Assembly (NCBI GenBank): GCA_035527715.1
Contig: DATKZY010000138.1
Span: 1-53,803 of the forward strand
Length of the DNA: 53,803 nt
From: DSUN01 sp035527715
GTDB lineage: Bacteria; Planctomycetota; PUPC01; DSUN01
Reading direction: 5' to 3'
Below, one piece after another: positions 34,252-43,046 of this stretch; position 1 is the stretch's first letter; each line of letters starts with the position of its first letter. Below the pieces are notes generated by a model that worked only from the letters and a program-made list of their open reading frames with translations, was not told where the DNA came from and searched no databases. The position numbers were made by a program, and so were the translations under genes.

Positions 34252-37200
34252 ATGCGGCGAGCGATGTTGGGCGTCTGCGTGATCGCCTTGGGTGTGGCGC
34301 TGGCTGGCGAGACAGGGGCGGAGGCATTCGGCCGCCTCGCGGCCAGGGAGCCGGGGCTGGCGGCCCAATGGCGCTTCGAGGGGGACCTCGCCGATGCCAG
34401 GGGCGCGCTCAAGGGCGAGGTGCGGAATGGCCAGGCGGAATTCACCGACGGGCCGAACGGCGGCAAGGCCATTCTGCTCGCCGCCAAGCAAGTCGTGACG
34501 ATGGGCGAGGCGCCCGCGCTCGACCTCGACACGACGAGCATCGAGCTGTGGTTCAAGCCCACCTTCGCCCCCGGCGGCCAGGGCAACCCCTGCCTGATCT
34601 GCAAACGCAAGAGCAGCGGCGAGACCCGCCTCAGCCTCCACATCTGGAACGACTACACGGGCCTCGCCTTCTGGAACGGCAAGGCGGTGGTCCGCTTCGC
34701 CCCCGCCGCGGGACAGCTTCGGCGCGGCGAGTGGCACTACCTGGTCCTCACCTGCGCGGGCAACGACCTGAAGCTCTACCTCGACGGGTTGCCCTGCCGC
34801 CAGTTCGCGGGGGCGGGCACGATCAGCTTCGAGAAGAAGGGCCTGCCCCTCCTGCTCGGCGCGGCCGGCCTCAACGGCGTCGAGCACTACGAGGGGGCGA
34901 TGGACGAGGTGGCCATCTACTCCCGCGTGCTCTCGGTCGTGGACATCGAGCGGCACATGGACGCGATGGGCGCGAGGAAGCGGATGACCCGCGAGGAGCT
35001 GGCCGCCCTCGCCGAGAAGGAGCGCCTCGCCCGCGAAGAGGTCCGCAAGAAAGAGCTGGCCGAGCTGTTGACCGACGAGCGGCTCTTCGCCCGCGGCGAA
35101 GCGCGGGTCTACAAGGAGGAGACACTCGGCGCCATTCGCCTGCCCGTCGGCGGCATCGGCGCCGGCTCGATCCAGATGGACGGCAAGGCCACGCGGCCCG
35201 TCTGGCAGATCTTCAACAACATGACCCAGACTGGCCTGCCCGACAGCTTCTTCGCCATTCGCATCCAGGGCGACAAGCCCATTCTCAAGGCGCTCCAGAC
35301 CGAGGCCGCCGGCGCCTTCGCCGCGATGAAGTCCCTCACCTTCCGTGGCGAATACCCCTTCGGCTGGTACGATTTCGACGACCCCGATCTGCCCGTCAAG
35401 GTGAGCCTCGAGACCTTCAACCCCCTTATTCCGCTCGACACCAAAGACTCCGCCATCCCCTGCGCCATCTACAACATCACCGTGAAGAACCCCACGGACA
35501 AGCCGATCAAGGCGGCCGTGGTCGCCGAGCAGCGGAATGCCGTGGGCACGGAGGACCACAAGAATCGCGTGCGACGCACCGAGCGCGCGACCATCCTCGA
35601 CATGACCGGGGTCAAGCTGGGGAGCATGGCCCTCGCCGTCCTTGGGACCGGCGAAGAGGCCGACGGCGCCCTCACCTCGACCCTCAAGCTCGAACCGGGC
35701 GCCAGCCGCACCGTCACGTTCATCCTCGCCTGGCACTTCCCCGTCGGTCGCCACGGCGGCGGGGCCTGGGGCGGCGAAGGCAACATGTACGAGAACTGGT
35801 GGCCCAACGCCGGCGCCGTGGCCGACGACGTGGCCGCGCGCCTCGACGAGCTGTCGAAGCTCACCCGCCTCTACCACGACACGCTCTACGAGACGAACCT
35901 GCCCCGGTGGCTCCTCGACCGCCTCAGCTCGCAGCTCGTGGTGATCCGCTGCCAGACGACTTTCTGGACAAAGGCCGGCTACTTCGGCGGCTGGGAGGGC
36001 TGCTCGCCCGGGAGCGGCTGCTGTAACGGCAACTGCAACCACGTGTGGCAATACGCGCAGAGCCACGCCCGCCTCTTCCCCGAAATCGGCCGCATCATGC
36101 GCGAGCAGGCCCTCCACTACGAAGCGCCCAACGGCGCCATCCCGCATCGCCAGCCCGCCAGCCATCCCGCCTTCGACGGCCAGTGCGGCGATATCATGGG
36201 GGCCTACCGCGAGCACCTCCTCAGCCCCGACGGCACTTGGCTCGCTGCCCACTGGCCGAAGATCAAGCTGGCGATGGATTTCCTCATCGCGGCCAACGAC
36301 AAGGACGAGGACGGCGTGCTCGCCGGCCCGCAGTGGAACACACTCGACTGCAACACAGGCGGCAACACCTCGTGGCTGGGCACGCTCTATCTCGGGGCAT
36401 TGGCCGCGAGCGAGAAAATGGCTGTGCTCCAAGGCGACGCTGAGGCCGCGGCGCGCTACCGCAAGATTCGCGCGAGCGGCTCGAAGCGGCAGGACGAAAC
36501 GCTCTTCAACGGCGACTACTACATCCAGGTGCCCGACGCTCAGCCCCACCGCGACTACCACGATGGCTGCCACATTGACCAGCTTCTCGGCCAGTGGTGG
36601 GCGCACCAGCTCGACCTCGGCTGGCTCTACCCGCCCGACCACTGCGCCAGGGCGATGGCCGCGCTGTTCCAGCACAACTTCCGCACCAACTTCCGCGGCG
36701 TGCGCCAGGCCCCGCGCAAGTTCGTGGCCGATGCCGACGCGGGCCTCCAGATGATCTGCTGGCCGAAGCAGAACCGCCCGCCCAACCACACGATCTACGC
36801 CGACGAGGTGATGACCGGCTTCGAATACTCGGCGGCGGCGATGATGCTCTACGCCGGGCAGATGAAGGAGGGCTTCGCTGTCGTGCGTTCCGTGGCCGAC
36901 CGCTACGATGGCCGCGCCCGCACGGGCCTTTCGGGCGGCGGAACGTCGTCCTGGGGCCACAGCGGCAACCCCTTCGGCGACGACGAGTGCGGGAAGTTCT
37001 ACGCCCGCCCGATGAGCATCTGGTCGTTACTCCTTGCCTGTCAAGGCTTTGTGTACGACGGCCCGGCCGGCCTCATCGGCTTCCGGCCCATCTGGAAGCC
37101 CGAGGACCACGCCAGCTTCTGGAGCGGCGCCGAGGGCTGGGGCCTCTTCACCCAGAAGCGCGAGGTGAGCCGACAAACCGAGCGAATCGAGGTCCGCCAC

Positions 37201-37392
37201 GGCAAGCTTCAGGTGAAGTCCCTCGTCTTCGAGTTGCCGAAGGACGCCAAGCCCTCGAAGCTCGCCGTCACCCTCGGCGGCAAGCCGCTCGATGCGATGC
37301 ATGAGCTGAACGCGGAACGACTTACGATCACTCTCGCCGCGAGGGCCAGCGTAGCCGAAGGCGAGGCGGTGAGCGTCGAAATCCAGTGGTGA
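34252..37392 (+). CDS. Secreted LamG-GH116-type (glucosylceramidase-like) protein
   Basis: A 1046-residue exported protein. The signal peptide is MRRAMLGVCVIALGVALAG. Residues 40-240 form a LamG/concanavalin-like sandwich (WRFEGDLADARG, SIELWFKPTF, EWHYLVLTCAGND, MDEVAIYSRVLS). After a charged helical linker, the catalytic part begins with LGAIRLPVGGIGAGSIQMDG and contains NGNCNHVWQYAQSHARLFPEI, AGPQWNTLDCNTGG, QLLGQWWAHQL and ADEVMTGFEYSAAAMM, all in GH116 order. GH116 enzymes are retaining beta-glycosidases. I chose the ATG at 34252 because GGAGG lies 8 bp upstream and a signal peptide follows. The substrate is unknown, and I cannot confirm which residue is the nucleophile. Confidence 0.78.
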   Translation: MRRAMLGVCVIALGVALAGETGAEAFGRLAAREPGLAAQWRFEGDLADARGALKGEVRNGQAEFTDGPNGGKAILLAAKQVVTMGEAPALDLDTTSIELWFKPTFAPGGQGNPCLICKRKSSGETRLSLHIWNDYTGLAFWNGKAVVRFAPAAGQLRRGEWHYLVLTCAGNDLKLYLDGLPCRQFAGAGTISFEKKGLPLLLGAAGLNGVEHYEGAMDEVAIYSRVLSVVDIERHMDAMGARKRMTREELAALAEKERLAREEVRKKELAELLTDERLFARGEARVYKEETLGAIRLPVGGIGAGSIQMDGKATRPVWQIFNNMTQTGLPDSFFAIRIQGDKPILKALQTEAAGAFAAMKSLTFRGEYPFGWYDFDDPDLPVKVSLETFNPLIPLDTKDSAIPCAIYNITVKNPTDKPIKAAVVAEQRNAVGTEDHKNRVRRTERATILDMTGVKLGSMALAVLGTGEEADGALTSTLKLEPGASRTVTFILAWHFPVGRHGGGAWGGEGNMYENWWPNAGAVADDVAARLDELSKLTRLYHDTLYETNLPRWLLDRLSSQLVVIRCQTTFWTKAGYFGGWEGCSPGSGCCNGNCNHVWQYAQSHARLFPEIGRIMREQALHYEAPNGAIPHRQPASHPAFDGQCGDIMGAYREHLLSPDGTWLAAHWPKIKLAMDFLIAANDKDEDGVLAGPQWNTLDCNTGGNTSWLGTLYLGALAASEKMAVLQGDAEAAARYRKIRASGSKRQDETLFNGDYYIQVPDAQPHRDYHDGCHIDQLLGQWWAHQLDLGWLYPPDHCARAMAALFQHNFRTNFRGVRQAPRKFVADADAGLQMICWPKQNRPPNHTIYADEVMTGFEYSAAAMMLYAGQMKEGFAVVRSVADRYDGRARTGLSGGGTSSWGHSGNPFGDDECGKFYARPMSIWSLLLACQGFVYDGPAGLIGFRPIWKPEDHASFWSGAEGWGLFTQKREVSRQTERIEVRHGKLQVKSLVFELPKDAKPSKLAVTLGGKPLDAMHELNAERLTITLAARASVAEGEAVSVEIQW

Positions 37393-37580
37393 GGCACACA
37401 GGAGTAGCGGCTCGGCGGGGGCCTCGCCCTCCCACTCGGTGGCTTCCGCCGCGGGCTGGTAGTCGCGCCCCTCAGGCGCGCCCCCGTAGTCGCGCCCCCC
37501 GTGTTGCGCACAAGGGCGCGACTATGGGGCCATTGAGTGGCCTCCGACTTGTCGGCCAGATGCAAGTATAGATACTGAGG

Positions 37581-38099
37581 CTACTTAGGTGGAGGGGAGC
37601 CGTCGCGCGCCCCCTCGCCAAAGTTGCGCCCCGGCGAAACGCAGCGGGCGCTCCCTTCGTTCCACAGGAGGAGAAGGGGGCAGCGTTCGCGGAGGATTCG
37701 GGTGAACAGGCCGTCCCCCGGCACCCCTGGAGCGCCGTCGGCAGGGCACACCTCGGCGTCCGCGATGCCGCAACTGGGCGACCTGGCCTTGAGGATGAAG
37801 CCGGCAAGCCCCTCGCCCTCCAGCTCGGCCACGCGCGTCCGCGCCCAGGCCACCATCCGCTCGGTGTGGTCCACGTTCGTGCGGATCGTCACGAGGCGGG
37901 GGGCGGCGGGGTCGCCGACCAGGTGCATCGTCTCGCGCGGCACCGGCAGGCCGCACTCGACCTCGGGGCACACGGGCACGTAGTCCACGAACTGCCCGAG
38001 GGTCTCGGTGATGAACCGGTCGAGCTTGTGCCCGCCGTCGAAACGGACGCGCTGGCCGAGGAGGCAGGCGCTCACGCCGAGTCGTATCTTATCCCCCAC
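37581..38099 (-). CDS. DUF523 family protein
   Basis: A 172-residue protein with the DUF523 pattern: LGVSACLLGQRVRFDGG near the start, VPVCPEVECGLPVPRETMHLVGD, then KARSPSCGIADAEVC and DGLFTRIL. Conserved Cys residues in ACLLG, VCPEVECG and SPSCG suggest a metal or redox site. The function of the family is unestablished. It is transcribed against both neighbours. No signal peptide; the C terminus (from about residue 150) is polar and probably disordered. Family identification is good. Confidence 0.82.
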   Translation of the reverse strand: MGDKIRLGVSACLLGQRVRFDGGHKLDRFITETLGQFVDYVPVCPEVECGLPVPRETMHLVGDPAAPRLVTIRTNVDHTERMVAWARTRVAELEGEGLAGFILKARSPSCGIADAEVCPADGAPGVPGDGLFTRILRERCPLLLLWNEGSARCVSPGRNFGEGARDGSPPPK

Positions 38100-38230
38100 G
38101 GGTGTTCTCCTACCATGAAAGGCCCGGGAGATTGTAGCACGGCGAGCTCTCCAGGCAAAGCCCGGCAGAACACGAGCTTGACGCGAGGGCCGCGAGGGGC
38201 TACGCTCACCGGAACATGAGGAGAAGAACC

Positions 38231-41200
38231 ATGCGAACGGTACGGGCGATCGCTCTGGTGCTGATGACGGCCGTTGGAGGGGCAGCGGGCGCGGAGCGCA
38301 TCTGCCCCCGGGCGGCGAGCGGGGTCGTCCTGGACGGCAAGCTCGACGACGCGGCGTGGGCGAAGGCCCTGGTGCTGGCGGACTTCACGCGGCCAGCATC
38401 CGACGAACGGCCGGGCAAGGCCATCGAGGCCCGCCTGTGCTTCGACGACCAGGCGCTCTACCTCGCCTTCGCCTGCGACGAGCCGAACCCGGAGCGCATC
38501 AGGGCAAAGGCCACGGTCGAAAACGAGGACGTGTGGCAGGACGACTGCGTCGAGGTCTGGATCCGCACGACGGATTCGAGCCTGGAGTTCGACCAGTTCA
38601 TCGCCAACACCCTGGGCACACGGCAGAGCCTTCGGCGGCGGCAGAGTCGCGAGGCCGCGCCCTGGAAGCCGCAGTGGCAGGTCAAGGTGGCCAGGGCAGA
38701 GAAGCGTTGGGTGGCCGAGCTGAGAATCCCCTTCGCCGACCTCGGCCTCGCTGCTCCCGCTCCGGGCGACATGCTCCAGGTCAAGCTGGGCAGGGAAGAC
38801 TACACGGGCCGCGAGGCCGCGCTCTCGGCCTGGCCACCCGGCTCGCCCTATGCGGGCACCGAGGGCTTCGCGCCCGTTTACCTCGAGCGGGCCAACCTGC
38901 TGCCCAACCCCGACCTTTCGGAGCGCGAGGGCGACAAGCCCCTGGCGTGGCGCTTCGGCAAGGGCGACGAAGGGCTGTTCGCCACCGCGACCGATGGCGC
39001 CCGCCGCGTCATCGCCTTCCAGGCGCCCGGCCGGTACACCACGATGCAGCAGTCGCTCAAGCTCAAGCCCAACGCCCGCTACCGCCTGGAGGCGAATGTG
39101 AAGGGCGCGGCCGGCGTCTACCTGCGCGCACGCACGTCGCCGAAGCCCGGCGCTGAATCCGTGCCCTACACGGCCGACACGAAGCCGTCCCCCGACTACC
39201 GGCACTACGAGGTGCACTTCCCCACGGGGCCGACGGGTGAGGCGCTCATCCTCGTCGGTAACACCGAGTCGCACGGGGCGGGCGAGGTCCGCATCGCCGA
39301 TCTGCGCGTCGTCCGCGAGCCGGCGGTGGACGCCTTTGGCAGCCCCATCCCCGTCGAGGCCGGTGCGGAGCCGACGGTGGTGACGAAGCTCCTGGTGGCC
39401 GATTGCCGGGCGCTCAAGGGCTTCATCGGCTCGCCCGTGGACGGCTCGACGAAGAGCTGGAACTGGAACGGCGAGACGTGGGAGTACAACCAGCGCGGGG
39501 CGGGGGGCGGCGTCGGCTATGCCTATCGCGGCAACGACGGGCTGCACGTCACCCTCGCCGACAAGGGCGGCTTCGACGCCCTCCTCATCGAGGGCGGCGC
39601 GCGGGTGAAGCTCTACCGCGACTGCGCCCGCTACGATGATCCCGCGAGCGGCGCCCTCGTCGCCGAGTTCCCCGGCTCCACCCACCGCACCCGCGCCTGG
39701 TTCGACAAGCCGGTCGCGACCGACCGCGTGAGCTTCTTCGACCTGGAGGACGGGCTGCTGGCCGATGTCTCGTTCTTCCGCGTTCGCCGGGGCCTCGGCG
39801 GCCTCGTCCCCGGCCCGAGGGGCAAGGCGAGCATCGAGGTGCAGAAGGCGGGGCTGCACAGGATCACGACCCAGCCGCTCGACGGCGAGACGCCGCTGGC
39901 CGCAGTCGGGCTGGATTTCGTCGTGGCCGAGGGTCCGACGCCGATCCCCTTCACGGCCGTGGTGCCGGACCCGCTGAACCCTCGGCGGCGGCTGTTCGAG
40001 GCCGACTTGCTGCTCTCGAAGCCGGGCCGCTGCCGCGTGGTGCTGGACTTCCCCGACCAGGTCGTGCCGAAGGGCACGGCACTGGCGGTGGACCTCACCG
40101 TCGCGGCGGCCGCCCAGGTGAAGGGTCTGGCCTTGGACCTCTTCCCGAACGCCCGCGAGCAGGCGTTGCCCGAGGCCCTGGCATACCGCAAGTTCCTGCT
40201 CAGGACCTGTTTCTGCTCGATCAGCGAGGCGAGGCCGTGGACGGGCTGGTACGACGAGGCGCGAATGCAGAAAAGCCTGGCCGACAAGCGCTGGGGGCCG
40301 CAGCTCAGGGAGCTGCTGCTGACCCTCGAACAGTGCAAGCAGCTCGGCCCCGACGACGACCTGGTGCGGCAATACGACGAGTGGGTCTTCCGCGCGCTCC
40401 GCCGCAGGACGATGAAGCCCTGGGACCCGAAGCTCGACGCGGCGCCCGGCGCGCCCGAGTGGGCGGCCGTCGCCCGCCAGGCCTGGCTCATCGCCCGCGA
40501 GGTGCCCCGCTGGTGGATGGAGCACCGCATGGTGCCCACGGGCGAACTCGGCGGCCAGGTCGGCGACGACACCGACATGTATCAGAACTACGCCGACTTT
40601 CCGATGTTCGAGTCCGACGGCGTCGGCGCGATGGTGAAGGACGGCGCGGCCCGCCTCGCCGAGCTGGCCGAGAAGCAAAACCTCGAGGCCGGCCTCAACC
40701 TCCGCACGATGGACCCCCTCCACGCCTACGAGGAGGGCGTGAACCACGAAGCCCTCATGGCCTGGTGGAACTACGGCGACCCCGTCTGCCTCGAGCGCTG
40801 CATGGTCGCCGCACGCTCCACCGAGGCCCTCACCGTGGTCACCGCGAAGGGCCACCGCCACTTCAAGAACCAGGACTGCGGCGCCGCCGACCTCAGGACC
40901 GACCGCAAGCTCGGCGTGGACGGCCACGCCCACCCGCTGATGTGGCACCCCACGCTCGAGGTCGCCTGGTACAACCGCAACCCCCGCGCGATGAAGCACC
41001 TGCGCGAGTGGGCCGACGGCTGGCTCGACCACATGCAGCCCGGCAAGTACGCCACCGCCGTCGAGGTCGCCACCGAGAAGGTCACCGAGACCACCGACCG
41101 CCCGCTCTACGGCGGCTACGGCGCCCTGGGCTCCTGCTTCCTCTACCTGTACGGGCTGACCGACGACGAGCGGTATCTGTCGCCGTTCTTCGAGGCGTTC

Positions 41201-42139
41201 CAGAAGGGCAGCCGCAACACCTCGCCGCACCTGATCCTGCCCGAGCTGATCCAGCGCCACGGGCTGGAGTTCCTCGGCCCGAAGCTGGCCGAGCTGGTGA
41301 AGGGCGAGGGGGCGGCCGAGACCCTGGTGACCGGCGACAAGAAGCCGCTCATCGAGGCCCTCAAGCGCGACATCGCCGAGCTTCAGCGCTTCCCCGCCAT
41401 GTACACCACGACCGAGCCGTTCACCGACCGCGTGTTCCTGAATGCCGTCAGCAACGCCGCCATCGCCTACACCGGCGGCTACGCCACGCGCAACAAGCTG
41501 CCCCACACCCACGCCGTGAGCTGGGAGGGCCTGGGCACCGACTACGCCGCCCTCGTGCTGCGGGCGAAGCGCGACCACCTGAAGGCCCTCGTCTACAACT
41601 TCGCCGACAAGCCGCTCGCCGGCCGCATGCGCCTCTGGACCCTCGACCACGGCACCTACGCCCTGCGCGTCGGCCCCGACGCGGATGGCGACGATGCGAT
41701 GGACAGCGCGGCCCACGAAGAGCAGCTCGAGGTGATGCGCGCCACGGGCATCCCGTTGGCCCTGGCGCCGAAGGCGATCACGGTCGTCGAATTGCGCCAG
41801 GCGAAGCGGCTGGAGCCCGAGTGGGACCGCGCCGATCTCGCCCTCTCGCCCCGCGAGCTGCGGATCGAGGGCGAATCCGTCCACGGCATCGCCCACAACC
41901 TCGGCTCGCGCCAGGCGGAGTCCTTCGAGGTCGCGCTCGTGGACGCCGAGGGGAAGGTGCGGGCGCGGAAGACGCTCGGGCCGCTGGCCGCCCCCCTCGA
42001 CCTCGTGCCGCGGCGGCTGCCCTTCACCCTCGACGGCTTGCCGCGCGGGGCCAAGGGCTGGGCCGTGGCCCTCGACCCCGACGGCCGCGTGCCCGAGCTC
42101 TTCGAGGGCAACAACCGGGCCGAGGCGCCCGCACCCTGA
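38231..42139 (+). CDS. Very large secreted multidomain protein with CBM9-like N terminus
   Basis: A 1302-residue exported protein with a signal peptide (MRTVRAIALVLMTAVGG...). Residues 25-210 resemble a CBM9-like/DOMON carbohydrate-binding domain (VLDGKLDDAAWAKALVLADF, CDEPNPERIRA, DDCVEVWIRT, FADLGL). A second beta-rich domain follows (PNPDLSEREGDKPLAWRF), then sandwiches to about residue 600. A helical region resembling an alpha/alpha barrel (about 680-1100: GQVGDDTDMYQNYADFPMFESDGVG, EEGVNHEALMAWW, YGGYGALGSCFLYLYGL) may be catalytic. The C terminus has a CARDB-like domain (NLGSRQAESFEVALVDAEGKV). ATG at 38231 is preferred for its AGGAG site; ATG at 38216 is possible. Likely a polysaccharide-active protein, activity unknown. 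Confidence 0.68.
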   Translation: MRTVRAIALVLMTAVGGAAGAERICPRAASGVVLDGKLDDAAWAKALVLADFTRPASDERPGKAIEARLCFDDQALYLAFACDEPNPERIRAKATVENEDVWQDDCVEVWIRTTDSSLEFDQFIANTLGTRQSLRRRQSREAAPWKPQWQVKVARAEKRWVAELRIPFADLGLAAPAPGDMLQVKLGREDYTGREAALSAWPPGSPYAGTEGFAPVYLERANLLPNPDLSEREGDKPLAWRFGKGDEGLFATATDGARRVIAFQAPGRYTTMQQSLKLKPNARYRLEANVKGAAGVYLRARTSPKPGAESVPYTADTKPSPDYRHYEVHFPTGPTGEALILVGNTESHGAGEVRIADLRVVREPAVDAFGSPIPVEAGAEPTVVTKLLVADCRALKGFIGSPVDGSTKSWNWNGETWEYNQRGAGGGVGYAYRGNDGLHVTLADKGGFDALLIEGGARVKLYRDCARYDDPASGALVAEFPGSTHRTRAWFDKPVATDRVSFFDLEDGLLADVSFFRVRRGLGGLVPGPRGKASIEVQKAGLHRITTQPLDGETPLAAVGLDFVVAEGPTPIPFTAVVPDPLNPRRRLFEADLLLSKPGRCRVVLDFPDQVVPKGTALAVDLTVAAAAQVKGLALDLFPNAREQALPEALAYRKFLLRTCFCSISEARPWTGWYDEARMQKSLADKRWGPQLRELLLTLEQCKQLGPDDDLVRQYDEWVFRALRRRTMKPWDPKLDAAPGAPEWAAVARQAWLIAREVPRWWMEHRMVPTGELGGQVGDDTDMYQNYADFPMFESDGVGAMVKDGAARLAELAEKQNLEAGLNLRTMDPLHAYEEGVNHEALMAWWNYGDPVCLERCMVAARSTEALTVVTAKGHRHFKNQDCGAADLRTDRKLGVDGHAHPLMWHPTLEVAWYNRNPRAMKHLREWADGWLDHMQPGKYATAVEVATEKVTETTDRPLYGGYGALGSCFLYLYGLTDDERYLSPFFEAFQKGSRNTSPHLILPELIQRHGLEFLGPKLAELVKGEGAAETLVTGDKKPLIEALKRDIAELQRFPAMYTTTEPFTDRVFLNAVSNAAIAYTGGYATRNKLPHTHAVSWEGLGTDYAALVLRAKRDHLKALVYNFADKPLAGRMRLWTLDHGTYALRVGPDADGDDAMDSAAHEEQLEVMRATGIPLALAPKAITVVELRQAKRLEPEWDRADLALSPRELRIEGESVHGIAHNLGSRQAESFEVALVDAEGKVRARKTLGPLAAPLDLVPRRLPFTLDGLPRGAKGWAVALDPDGRVPELFEGNNRAEAPAP

Positions 42140-42189
42140 ACCGCCCGACCCCGCCCGGCTCGCCCTGACACGCCCCCGGTTTTGGTCTT

Positions 42190-42670
42190 CGACTTCCTCT
42201 GAGCCCCATCGGGGCGAAATGGGATAGCCCAGGGGCGAAGCCCTGGGAACGGAGCCGGGCCCCAGGACCAGCCCTGAAAGGGCGAAATAGGCTCACGCGG
42301 CCCTCCTATGCCGCCCTTTCAGGGCTGCGATGGGGCGCCGCCTATTCCCAGGGCTTCGCCCTCATCTTTGCCCACATCTCGGGCTCCGTAGCCCGCCGTC
42401 GGCGGGCGGCAGGTGGTAGCCCACGGCGTAAGCCGTGGGTTCGGGCGGGTCCAGGGCCCAGCCCCCGCAGGGGGCGGCAGAAGCGTTGGCCGCCGGCGTT
42501 CTGCCGCCCCCTGCGGGGGCTGGACCGTGGGCCGGCCAGTCCACGGGCTCACGCCCGTGGCTACCTTCTGACGCCCCTGACGGGGCTGGGAGCGCCCATC
42601 CGCAGAGATGTGGGCAAAGATGAGGGCTTCGCCCTGGGCTTATCCCATTTCGCCCCGTTGGGGCTTAGGA
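42190..42670. repeat. Modular GC-rich hairpin repeat block
   Basis: A non-coding mosaic of short palindromic modules. At the left is GCCCCATCGGGGCGAAATGG and at the right its inverted counterpart CCATTTCGCCCCGTTGGGGC, so the block is bounded by inverted repeats. Between them are CCCTGAAAGGG, CCACGGC/GCCGTGG, CCCCGCAGGGGGC and CCACGGGC/GCCCGTGG modules. The part at 42354-42508 recurs inverted at the left end of the window. No protein-like reading frame is present. Confidence 0.85.
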
Positions 42671-42758
42671 CAAGTCGAAGACCGAAACTGAGGGCGTGTC
42701 AGGGCGCATGGGGGTTGCGGCGACGGTCGTGCCGATGGCGGCTGCCCGGGGGCATTTT

Positions 42759-42803
42759 CTCAGAATGCCAAGCCGCTCGCTGTGCCGCGGTTGGCATTGT
42801 GAG
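42759..42803. repeat. Twin hairpin C, first copy
   Basis: Arms CTCAGAATGCCAA and TTGGCATTGTGAG (one mismatch) around a 19-nt loop. A second copy with the same arms starts 80 bp further on. Confidence 0.82.
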
Positions 42804-42838
42804 CCGATCGGCGATCCGGCCTCGTCCGGCCAGGAGTT

Positions 42839-42880
42839 CTCAGAATGCCAACCCCTGAGAGACGCAGTTGGCATTCTGTG
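42839..42880. repeat. Twin hairpin C, second copy
   Basis: Arms CTCAGAATGCCAA and TTGGCATTCTGTG around a 16-nt loop. It lies in the upstream region of the GH57 gene. The rest of 42881-43046 is featureless apart from a possible AT-rich -10-like TATAAT near 42985. Confidence 0.8.
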
Positions 42881-43046
42881 ATTGAAGCGGGGGGCATGCC
42901 GGCGATTGGGGAAGCCGGCGGCAGGCAGGCCTGGAGGCCAAACCCCGCAGAGGCCGAGGAGTTTCGCGCTCGCCGTGTGTTCTGGTATAATCGCGATAGG
43001 TTTGTGTGTGACGTGACCGGGGTTTCAGGAAAAGGACTGTGGCGCA

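Noticed and set aside
38072..41896. A 1274-codon minus-strand frame opposite the large CBM9-like protein
   Set aside because: Same reason: composition typical of an antisense frame in GC-rich DNA; the plus-strand product has coherent domains and a ribosome site.
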